Below the pieces are notes generated by a model. The model was not told the origin of the DNA. It searched no databases and was given only the letters and a program-made list of their open reading frames with translations. Source: Chiua virens (taxonomy: Eukaryota; Basidiomycota; Agaricomycetes; Boletales; Boletaceae). From it: a stretch of DNA of 64,000 nt. The translations under genes and the position numbers were made by a program. Where the stretch lies: contig JAHNUO010000003.1 of the NCBI GenBank assembly GCA_019787685.1, forward strand, positions 62,001-126,000. Reading direction: 5' to 3'. Shown here piece after piece: positions 1 through 8,258 of the stretch (its first letter is position 1; each line of letters opens with the position of its first letter).

Positions 1-538
1 CCGGCCCAAACGTACAGCCACACCATCTGCACACGTGACATGTGCTGAGAATGCTGCCGATTTGGAGCTTTCCTCCCACCGGAAAGCTCAGGTAGCAACG
101 CAGCCACATGAAGGCGTCCTTCAAGGCAACAATCCACTGGCACCTGGCAGCGAAGCTGGCCCAAAACGGACTCGGAAAGTCCTCGACATTGACGCTGCCA
201 TATCCGATGCTGAATCCGATGCCGAGAGCCCACCCAAAAAGAAAAAAGGTGAGTTTGCAGCGACCATATACTAATTTCTCACAACATTTTGTAGGGCTTC
301 AGAAGGCCAATAGATCTGCCTGTGACAGGGCCCTTACTACTGGGTTTGACGGCCTGCTCAAGGACATCCAGGTCATTGAAGTAGATGAGCCAGCCAAGAA
401 GGGATGGGCTGAACGCACTCAAGATATCGACGCGCACTTCTCTGCTCCATACCTTAACTTGGACAACAAGAAGGTTCGAGATTGTAATGCCTGCAGGTGC
501 GTTTCCTTTTCTTTGCGTCGTCAAATTTCTATTAATTG

Positions 539-1268
539 TGTTACAATTTCTTTCTTTCGCTCCACTTGTACTTCTTCACTACACTCGATACCTAGGTATC
601 CTCGTACGTTCATCCGTACTCGTTTCCCCATTCACTTTGTAACTCCGCACCGGCCTTACCCAGTTGCTTACGTTTTCCCTTTCTCGTCATCGTCCGATGG
701 CATCGCACTTACTCATTCTTTTCTCGTCATCGTCCGATGGCTTCGCATTTGTCATTTCGCTTTCGTCATCGTCCGCTGCCTTCGCATCGTACGATTCCTC
801 TTTGGTTTACTGCGCACTCCTTTTGGCCTTTGCCCTTCCGCTCTTCTGGCCTCCCCTTTTTAGTTACTTGGTCCGTGCGCAGTTCTCGTAGTATAAATAC
901 CTCGCAGCGATACTCCTGTACCCTAGTCTTGATCTCCGCAATACTAGCTGAGTATCTCTGCTCCACTCGGAACCTTCCCTGTGACCACTCGACCAGGGAC
1001 TTCTCTCGTCGTCCCTTGACCCAACACTCGGACTCTTCGTAGTCACCCTCGACACTCGACCGTCCCTCGGGTATAGATTCCCAACCGGACAATTCTCAGC
1101 AACGCCTGAGTCTTCACTCGTCTCTCTGGTAGCAATCCGCTGACCAGAAACCCTTGTTCGACTCATCAGCGCACCACGTATCAAGTGGTGGTTGTTTGAG
1201 TTATCGCAGCCACTTGGTACTTGGCGCTTTTGCGGCTACGTTAGGTCCTACCCGGAACTATCGTAACA
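539..1268 (+). repeat. Element A 5' LTR
   Basis: It is 730 bp with TG...CA ends. U3 holds three copies of TCGTCATCGTCCG at about 684, 724 and 763 (spacing about 40 bp), which could be enhancer-like. A TATA box is at 892-899. The predicted transcript start is near 924. A short perfect hairpin CACCAC/GTGGTG lies near 1172-1190 in U5. It is identical to the 3' LTR except at position 662. Confidence 0.96.
892..935 (+). promoter_or_regulatory. Element A promoter: TATA box and predicted 5' mRNA end
   Basis: TATAAATA is at 892-899. About 32 bp downstream, 924-935 reads TAGTCTTGATCT, the exact reverse complement of the primer-binding site at 1271-1282. In Tf1 of fission yeast the first 11 nt of the mRNA pair with the PBS and prime reverse transcription, so the geometry suggests the mRNA starts at or next to 924. 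The start site is inferred, not measured. Confidence 0.75.
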
Positions 1269-1270
1269 TA

Positions 1271-1282
1271 AGATCAAGACTA
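1271..1282 (+). other. Element A primer-binding site, self-priming type
   Basis: AGATCAAGACTA begins 2 nt after the 5' LTR. It shows no obvious match to the usual tRNA-iMet primer, but it is perfectly complementary over 12 nt to 924-935 in R. The same pair is present in Element B. This supports Tf1-like self-priming instead of a tRNA primer. Confidence 0.8.
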
Positions 1283-1661
1283 CCAATACAGCCTGCCTTC
1301 GTGCAGCCAGCTGCCCACCATTGCAGGACGACCACCCACCCGTCCACTCTTGAACCCCGCTTGGAACCTCCGAGCCACCAACACCCCGACGTCGGATCTA
1401 TCTGACGAAAACCCTGAACCCTCGACCCCACTTTCTGAACCTCAGGAAGCAGACCTCGACATCAACGTCGAAGACCTTGACTTAGAGGACGATACCCAGC
1501 GACTAGCTGACCGTCTTCACCAAACACTCGACCTCCCCGCACTTGCCACCTTCGCATCCCCAACGACCCCACGAAGGCCGAATCCCGGACCACCATCTAT
1601 CCGGAATCCAAACCCATCCATCGTACCACCACCCGTACGAACAACGCCCACCTCGACCAAC

Positions 1662-2564
1662 ATGTCTAACAAGGCAGTTGAACTTCGTCTCGGAAAACCC
1701 TCAGCCTTCAACGGCTCCTACGATCGTGCCATACCATGGCTCAACGACGTCGCCACCTACCTCTTCGTCAATGACGATGTATACAACACCGAGAACAAAC
1801 GAGTCGCTTTTGCGCTCTCCTTCATGACCGAAGGATCTGCTCTGACTTGGGCCGATACGTTCCGCGCCAAGTCCATCATCGCAAGATCTTTTGGTACCTG
1901 GACCGACTGGCAGACGGAGTTCCGAAAGGACTTTGAACACCACGACACCAAGGGCGACGCCATCGCCTGGTTATCCACCACCCGCACTACCAAGAACGAG
2001 GACGTCCCCTCGTATATCTCCTCCTTCCGCAACAAAGTCGTCACCGCAGGGCTCGCCGGCTCTGACTCCGTCCTCATCACCTTCTTCGCCGCCGGGCTCC
2101 CGCCTTCCCTCATGAGACGCATTCAAGGCATGGACACGGTCCCTACCACGATCGATAAGTGGTATACCCAGGCCATCCATTTCAAAACCCAATGGGAACG
2201 CGCTGACGAGATAGCTCGCCGAAACAAGAAACCCGCCGCTGCCGTGGTTTACCATGAGCAGCCACCTCGCAAGAAGGAGCGAGACCCCGACGCAATGGAC
2301 GTAGACGCTATCTACGTTCCAAAGCTTACCGAAGCAGAGCGAAAGCGATGCTTCGAACAAAAACTCTGTTTCCGCTGTCGCAAACCAGGACATCAAACGT
2401 CCGCCTGCACGGCATTCTCGACCAAGAACCCCTCGTCATCCTCCAAGAAAGTTCGGAAGACCACCCAGAAACCCGAACCGATTCCATCCCTAGTAGAAGT
2501 AGAGGAGGATGACGACGACGCTATGAGCGTCAACAAGGTGACCACTCCGGTCACGGGTTTTTAA
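1662..2564 (+). CDS. gag: Element A Gag (capsid/nucleocapsid), 300 residues from the first ATG
   Basis: The retrotransposon Gag core begins MSNKAVELRLGKPSAFNG. A CCHC zinc knuckle, CFRCRKPGHQTSAC, lies near residues 236-249, followed by a basic stretch and an acidic tail. The start at 1662 is chosen because no ATG occurs anywhere between the predicted mRNA start (924) and this codon. The same frame is open back to 1350 (104 codons, rich in Pro/Ser/Asp/Glu), and that extension is conserved in Element B, so non-AUG initiation or a spliced leader is possible. The stop TAA is at 2562-2564, inside a frameshift signal. The product is expected to form the virus-like particle. Confidence 0.9.
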   Translation: MSNKAVELRLGKPSAFNGSYDRAIPWLNDVATYLFVNDDVYNTENKRVAFALSFMTEGSALTWADTFRAKSIIARSFGTWTDWQTEFRKDFEHHDTKGDAIAWLSTTRTTKNEDVPSYISSFRNKVVTAGLAGSDSVLITFFAAGLPPSLMRRIQGMDTVPTTIDKWYTQAIHFKTQWERADEIARRNKKPAAAVVYHEQPPRKKERDPDAMDVDAIYVPKLTEAERKRCFEQKLCFRCRKPGHQTSACTAFSTKNPSSSSKKVRKTTQKPEPIPSLVEVEEDDDDAMSVNKVTTPVTGF

Positions 2565-2596
2565 GGAGGAAGACCGATTCGACGCCGGTATCTTCC
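2555..2596 (+). promoter_or_regulatory. -1 ribosomal frameshift signal at the gag/pol junction (Element A)
   Basis: The slippery heptamer G GGT TTT (2555-2561) lies in the gag frame directly before the TAA stop. Six nt later a stem-loop follows: GGAAGA (2568-2573) pairs with TCTTCC (2591-2596) and CCG (2574-2576) with CGG (2586-2588). Slipping back one base enters the pol frame, which is open from 2561. Slippery site, spacing and hairpin match the known X XXY YYZ type of signal. Element B keeps all parts. Confidence 0.8.
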
Positions 2597-5500
2597 CATT
2601 CTCGTACCCATGTACTTGTAGCTGAGCTTTCGTCCCAATCTATGCAAATCCCTGTTAGATTGAACGTTACGGCTACTTCTCAAGACGTCGACACCCGCGC
2701 CCTTATTGACTCAGGCGCCGGGATTAACTGCATCGACTGGCATTTCGTCCAGAAACACAAGTTCCCCAAGGATCGCCTTCCGAAACCTATCCCGGTTAGG
2801 AACATTGATTCTACGGCCAACAAGAACGGTGACATCAAATTCACCACCACCCTACGGATCGCTCTTGGCGGAGTACTCCAACGAATTAAGTTCCACATTA
2901 TCCACTGTGGTTCTGAAAACGTCATCCTAGGCCTCCCTTGGCTTAAAGCGACTAACCCGATCATTGATTGGGTAGCCAAAACCATCACTGTCTCCGCTCC
3001 CGAACCCGACCTACCCCCCATCACCACCGACGAACCAAAACATTCCGCCAAACTCGCTCACCCACCTCCCATCCGTCCCGTTCGCCACCTTGATGTCGAC
3101 CCTATCTGGGACGGCAAACTCTACGACTACCTTGACACAGAAACTGGGCACCGATTCACAACCCAATCCGTGCAACACTCCGTCAACCGCGTCATGCGCG
3201 CAGGACAGCGCTTCGTTCGGACCACTCAACCCGAGAAGCTCACCAACGCTACCGCCCTTGCGGCAGCAGCCAAGAAACCCAAGATCACCCTCCCTTCGGA
3301 ATATTCGGAATTCGAATCCGTATTCGCGAAGGAACCCTTCAATCAGATGCCCCCCTCAAGGTCTTGCGACCACGAGATCCATCTGAAAGACACCTTTGTA
3401 CCCAAAGTCGGAAAGGTCTACCCCTTGTCTCCAGATGAGCGCAAGGCCACCGATGACTTCATCGACGAACATCTCGCCAATGGCAAGATCCGCCCCTCGA
3501 ACTCTCCGCAGGCCTCCCCTTTCTTCTTTGTCAAGAAGAAGGATGGCAAACTCCGTCCTTGCCAAGATTACCGCTATGTCAACGAACATACTGTTCGTGA
3601 CGCCTACCCCCTTCCCCTCATTTCCGACCTCGTCGACAAGCTAAAGGACGCTAAGCTATTCACCAAGTTCGACGTCCGATGGGGTTATAACAACGTTCGT
3701 ATCAAGGACGGACATCAATGGAAGGCCGCTTTCATCACCCACCGCGGTCTCTTCGAACCTACGGTCATGTTCTTTGGACTGACCAACTCTCCTGCGACGT
3801 TCCAACGTTTCATGAACGACTCTTTCCGCGATATGATCGCCGAAGGATGGCTCGTCATCTACATGGACGATCTCCTCATCTTCTCAGAAGACGAGGCTAC
3901 TCACACTGAGCGCACCAAACGCGTTCTCGCCCGCATGAAGGAACTCGACCTTCACTTGAAACTCGAAAAATGCCACTTCGCCACCACCGAAGTAGAATAC
4001 CTCGGCATGATCGCCCGACCGGGTGAACTTGCCATGGACCCCGTCAAAGTGGCCGGTATTGCCGACTGGCCGACCCTCACTAAGCTCAAGGACGTCCGAT
4101 CGTTCATGGGCTTTGCCAACTTCTACCGTCGGTTCATCCCCGACTACTCTACCATCGCTCGCCCCCTCGTCGATCTCACCAAGAAAGACGCCCCTTGGAC
4201 GTGGGGACCTCCCCAGGTCAATGCCTTCGAACGCCTTAAAAGGGCCTTCACTACGGATCCGGTCCTCCGGTTTCCTGACACCTCTCGTCCCTTCGCCATC
4301 GCCACGGACGCTTTGAAATACGCAACCGGCGGTGTACTCCAGACCGACGCAAACGGCGACTGGAAACCTTGCTCTTACCTTTCTCAGTCGTTCAATGCTG
4401 CAGAAAGGAACTACGACATCTACGACCGGGAACTGCTTGCGGTTATCCGGTCCCTCAAAGCTTGGCGCCACCATCTCCGAGGAAGCACACATCCCGTCAC
4501 GGTCTTCTCTGACCACAAAAACCTGACGTACTTCCGTCAACCACAAAACCTAAACCGCCGACAAGCTCGTTGGCTACTTGACCTTGCCGACTTCGACTTG
4601 ACCTTCTCCCACGTCCCCGGGAAACTCCTTGACGGTCCGGATGCGCTCTCATGCCGACCGGATCATATCACCTCTGATTCCGACAACGAAAACGTCACAC
4701 TCCTCCCGGATGACGTATTCGTTAACCTTGTTACCTTGGACCTGCAGTCGTTGATTGCCAAGTCGTCCGCCGATGACCCGTTGGTCTTAGACACCCTCAA
4801 CGCCCTCGACGGTGGTCTCCCCTCATCCTTCCGTGCCCGCCTCTCCGATTGGAAATACAACGCCGGCGTCCTGACTTACCAGGGTCGCGTCTATGTTCCT
4901 CCGAACCTCGAGCTCCGACAACAAATCGTTGCCCGTCACCATGATTCCCACTCCGCCGGACACCCCGGCTACTTAAAAACTCGTCAACTCGTTGCCGCAG
5001 AGTTCTGGTGGCCGGGTCTCGCATCTTTCGTCCGCTCTTACGTCTCCGGTTGCGCTGCTTGCCAGCAACACAAGGTCAATACCCACCCGACCACCCCTCC
5101 TTTGTCCCCGATTCCCTCCGCGTGCTCCCGCCCCTTCCAGAACGTCTCCGTGGATCTCATCACGGATCTGCCCACATCAGCGGAGGGCTACGATTCTCTC
5201 ATGGTCGTGGTCGACCACGGCCTTACGAAGGGGGTAATTCTTTGCCCCACAGTGAAAACCGCCGACTCCGCAGGTATCGCCTGCCTCTTTTTCCACAAAG
5301 TCTACACTCGATTCGGCCTCTACGACAAAATCATATCCGATCGTGGCCCGCAGTTTGCTTCTGCTTTTGCAAAAGAACTCTCCCGGCTTATCGGATACCG
5401 CCTCTCCCTATCCACCGCGTACCATCCCCAATCCGATGGTGAGACTGAACGAGTCAACCAAGAAGTAGAAACCTATCTCCGCATGTATTGCCAAAACAAC

Positions 5501-7486
5501 CCGGAGAAATGGGCCGATCTACTCCCTATGGCCGAATTCGTGCACAACCACCGCCCTCACTCCGTCACCGGCAAGTCGCCGTTCTTCTTGATGATGGGAT
5601 ATGAACCCCGTCCCCTACCCACGATCATCGCCGACACCAACCTCCCCGCCGTCAAAGAACGCCTTGACGTCTTATCTGCTGCCCGGGACGAAGCCCTCGC
5701 AGCACACGAACTTGCCCGCCAAGCCATGAAAGCCCGATCCTTCCGCAAATTTAAACCATTTGCTAAAGGAGACCAAGTATGGCTCGAAGCCCGCAACCTG
5801 AAACGGGAACTCATTTCCCCAAAACTCGCATCTCGCCGAGAAGGACCCTTCTCTATCGCGGAAGTCCTTTCTCTGCTCACCTACCGACTCCGCCTCCCTA
5901 AGACCTGGAAGATCCATCCCGTCTTCCACGCTTCGTTGTTATCGCCCTATCGCGAAACAGAAACCTACGGTGCGAACTTCCCGAAACCACCACCTGACCT
6001 TATCGCCGGAGAAGAAGAATACGAAATCGAGCGGATCTTACGCCACACGCGGAACCCGCTCAACCGCAAGTTCCTGATCCGATGGAAAGGATATTCCGCC
6101 GCCGATGACTCATGGGAACCCGAATCCAATTTGGGAAACGCCAAGGAAACGGTCGACGCTTATAAGCGGACCCATCCAAAGGATTTCCCCTCCAACGGCT
6201 CCCTTTCCATCCCACCACCACGACCACCTCGCTCCCCACTTCGACCACCTCCGCCAGTCTCCGTCAAGGCGATAATGACCTACCGCTCCTGCTCAACCCC
6301 CGACTTCGAGAACGAAATCATCCATTCGGTCCCCGTCTTCACTCCCACCGCGTCCATCCCACACCTACCTCTCCCACCGCCGGCGACCCCTATCTCTGAT
6401 GTCGCCACCCTCTCAACAGAGTCTTCCCTCACCGAGTCTACCCGACCCCCTTCTCCAGATGTTTCAGCAGTTGCCTCCGCAGGATGGGGAGCTCCTCCTC
6501 AATGGCCTGTTTCTTCTGAGCGCCCTCGTTGCGTTCATTCTCCTCTCCAGGCAGTAGACCTGCCATATCACTCGCACACCATCCGTTCCTCTTCCTCCTC
6601 CCCGGAGTACTTTCGCCGCATGCGCGAACTCATCCTCGACCCGGCAATGGCCTTCCCCATCGAGCACCACCTCGATTTGGATTCGCCGCTCAATGCCCTC
6701 TACCTGGCGTATTTGCAATGCGAGCGCCTTACCTTTGTCCAATCCGACCTCCTCGGTCGTGATCGTCACTCCCACCTCCTCTCCGCCGTCACTGGACAGA
6801 TCCATGACCGAATCCGCGCCTACATCGAGCACACCCTTCACCAGATGCAAATGGGTGAATTTTTGGAAGATCTCCACCGCTATCAAGCGGATCTCGCCCG
6901 CCACATGGCTCCCCCCTCTACCCCCGCGTCCACTCCATCCGCATCCTCGACTCCCTTCACAGAAGAGGAGATGCTCGCATGCAACCGCGCCGAAGCCGAA
7001 CTGATGTTTCGGACCGGTCAGGTATCCCTCCCCGACGATCACCCTCGATTCCACGAAGCCTGCTTCGAATGTCGCAAGCTCGGCCACATCCGCGTTGAGT
7101 GCCCCATGTACCAATGCCCCATCTGTCTCACCTGGGCCCCGGGTCACATCCAATCCCGCTGCCCTGGACGACCTCCTCGGGTACGCGCTCGCATCCCCCT
7201 TGCCAACCGGCTTACTCCCGTGGCCGCCGGAAACACCTGGACCAGACGCTCGCCTCGCCCCGCTATCCCCTCCGCGTCGTCTTCTTCGACGAACTCGTCT
7301 TCTTCGTCGCGCCGTAACGGCCGCTCCATACTCCCTATACCCCCACCTCAACGAGCCCGCCGCCATGCGAGACAACGTTCCGCATCTCCTGACCGACGCT
7401 CGGTCTCCCCATGTGATGACCCCATCGACGACGAGGGTTACGCCAATATCACCGGCAGTCCTGTCCGTGATACGTTCGATTTCTAG
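2561..7486 (+). CDS. pol: Element A Pol: protease, RT, RNase H, integrase, chromodomain and C-terminal double zinc knuckle
   Basis: The frame is open from the slippery site. The first ATG is at 2642 (residue numbers below count from it). Protease DSGA is near residue 23, RT YMDD at 407-410, and the RNase H DA motif at about 556-557. The integrase HHCC begins near residue 765 (HHDSH...CAAC). Its catalytic core is D (SVDLITDLP), D (ISDRG) and E (DGETE), with D35E spacing. The GPF module is present, and the chromodomain (EYEIERILRHTRNP...WEPESNL) is near 1130-1170. About 440 further residues follow: Pro-rich linker, alpha-rich region, then CFECRKLGHIRVEC and CPICLTWAPGHIQSRC near 1474-1508, then a Ser/Arg-rich tail. 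Oddities are an RNase H site reading DALKYATGGVLQ where Element B has DASKYATGGVLLQ (one codon lost), and LSCRPD where LSRRPD is expected. Otherwise intact. Confidence 0.92.
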   Translation, partial: LRRKTDSTPVSSHSRTHVLVAELSSQSMQIPVRLNVTATSQDVDTRALIDSGAGINCIDWHFVQKHKFPKDRLPKPIPVRNIDSTANKNGDIKFTTTLRIALGGVLQRIKFHIIHCGSENVILGLPWLKATNPIIDWVAKTITVSAPEPDLPPITTDEPKHSAKLAHPPPIRPVRHLDVDPIWDGKLYDYLDTETGHRFTTQSVQHSVNRVMRAGQRFVRTTQPEKLTNATALAAAAKKPKITLPSEYSEFESVFAKEPFNQMPPSRSCDHEIHLKDTFVPKVGKVYPLSPDERKATDDFIDEHLANGKIRPSNSPQASPFFFVKKKDGKLRPCQDYRYVNEHTVRDAYPLPLISDLVDKLKDAKLFTKFDVRWGYNNVRIKDGHQWKAAFITHRGLFEPTVMFFGLTNSPATFQRFMNDSFRDMIAEGWLVIYMDDLLIFSEDEATHTERTKRVLARMKELDLHLKLEKCHFATTEVEYLGMIARPGELAMDPVKVAGIADWPTLTKLKDVRSFMGFANFYRRFIPDYSTIARPLVDLTKKDAPWTWGPPQVNAFERLKRAFTTDPVLRFPDTSRPFAIATDALKYATGGVLQTDANGDWKPCSYLSQSFNAAERNYDIYDRELLAVIRSLKAWRHHLRGSTHPVTVFSDHKNLTYFRQPQNLNRRQARWLLDLADFDLTFSHVPGKLLDGPDALSCRPDHITSDSDNENVTLLPDDVFVNLVTLDLQSLIAKSSADDPLVLDTLNALDGGLPSSFRARLSDWKYNAGVLTYQGRVYVPPNLELRQQIVARHHDSHSAGHPGYLKTRQLVAAEFWWPGLASFVRSYVSGCAACQQHKVNTHPTTPPLSPIPSACSRPFQNVSVDLITDLPTSAEGYDSLMVVVDHGLTKGVILCPTVKTADSAGIACLFFHKVYTRFGLYDKIISDRGPQFASAFAKELSRLIGYRLSLSTAYHPQSDGETERVNQEVETYLRMYCQNNPEKWADLLPMAEFVHNHRPHSVTGKSPFFLMMGYEPRPLPTIIADTNLPAVKERLDVLSAARDEALAAHELARQAMKARSFRKFKPFAKGDQVWLEARNLKRELISPKLASRREGPFSIAEVLSLLTYRLRLPKTWKIHPVFHASLLSPYRETETYGANFPKPPPDLIAGEEEYEIERILRHTRNPLNRKFLIRWKGYSAADDSWEPESNLGNAKETVDAYKRTHPKDFPSNGSLSIPPPRPPRSPLRPPPPVSVKAIMTYRSCSTPDFENEIIHSVPVFTPTASIPHLPLPPPATPISDVATLSTESSLTESTRPPSPDVSAVASAGWGAPPQWPVSSERPRCVHSPLQAVDLPYHSHTIRSSSSSPEYFRRMRELILDPAMAFPIEHHLDLDSPLNALYLAYLQCERLTFVQSDLLGRDRHSHLLSAVTGQIHDRIRAYIEHTLHQMQMGEFLEDLHRYQADLARHMAPPSTPASTPSASSTPFTEEEMLACNRAEAELMFRTGQVSLPDDHPRFHEACFECRKLGHIRVECPMYQCPICLTWAPGHIQSRCPGRPPRVRARIPLANRLTPVAAGNTWTRRSPRPAIPSASSSSTNSSSSSRRNGRSILPIPPPQRARRHARQRSASPDRRSVSPCDDPIDDEGYANITGSPVRDTFDF

Positions 7487-7520
7487 AGATGATCTTCGCC
7501 TGGTGCTTTGATCGTACTCC

Positions 7521-7528
7521 GGGGGTAA
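7521..7528 (+). other. Element A polypurine-tract region next to the 3' LTR
   Basis: GGGGGTAA directly precedes the 3' LTR start at 7529. It is short, but it is in the right place for the plus-strand primer and is identical in Element B. Confidence 0.55.
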
Positions 7529-8258
7529 TGTTACAATTTCTTTCTTTCGCTCCACTTGTACTTCTTCACTACACTCGATACCTAGGTATCCTCGTACGTT
7601 CATCCGTACTCGTTTCCCCATTCACTTTGTAACTCCGCACCGGCCTTACCCGGTTGCTTACGTTTTCCCTTTCTCGTCATCGTCCGATGGCATCGCACTT
7701 ACTCATTCTTTTCTCGTCATCGTCCGATGGCTTCGCATTTGTCATTTCGCTTTCGTCATCGTCCGCTGCCTTCGCATCGTACGATTCCTCTTTGGTTTAC
7801 TGCGCACTCCTTTTGGCCTTTGCCCTTCCGCTCTTCTGGCCTCCCCTTTTTAGTTACTTGGTCCGTGCGCAGTTCTCGTAGTATAAATACCTCGCAGCGA
7901 TACTCCTGTACCCTAGTCTTGATCTCCGCAATACTAGCTGAGTATCTCTGCTCCACTCGGAACCTTCCCTGTGACCACTCGACCAGGGACTTCTCTCGTC
8001 GTCCCTTGACCCAACACTCGGACTCTTCGTAGTCACCCTCGACACTCGACCGTCCCTCGGGTATAGATTCCCAACCGGACAATTCTCAGCAACGCCTGAG
8101 TCTTCACTCGTCTCTCTGGTAGCAATCCGCTGACCAGAAACCCTTGTTCGACTCATCAGCGCACCACGTATCAAGTGGTGGTTGTTTGAGTTATCGCAGC
8201 CACTTGGTACTTGGCGCTTTTGCGGCTACGTTAGGTCCTACCCGGAACTATCGTAACA
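7529..8258 (+). repeat. Element A 3' LTR
   Basis: 730 bp, identical to 539-1268 except G at 7652 (A at 662). It is followed by the AATTG target duplication at 8259-8263 and then the rest of the hAT intron. Confidence 0.97.

Larger units (their letters stand above)
539..8258 (+). mobile_element. Element A: full-length Ty3/gypsy chromovirus, young copy
   Basis: It has two 730-bp LTRs (539-1268, 7529-8258) starting TGTTACAATTTC and ending ATCGTAACA. They differ at one position that I can find (662 A versus 7652 G). The 5-bp target duplication AATTG is at 534-538 and 8259-8263. Internal order is PBS, gag, pol, purine run. Pol is one open frame of about 1640 codons. The insertion lies inside an intron of the hAT transposase. 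The chromodomain and the self-priming PBS place it near Tf1/sushi-type chromoviruses (family knowledge). Near-identical LTRs imply very recent insertion. Confidence 0.97.

Noticed and set aside
1350..1352. Gag start at the upstream TTG
   Set aside because: TTG is not a normal eukaryotic start. The first ATG after the predicted cap is 1662. The extension is reported as a finding instead.
2680..7621. Long minus-strand ORFs under gag/pol (for example 385 codons at 6464-7621)
   Set aside because: Shadow frames of the real plus-strand pol; no domain similarity.
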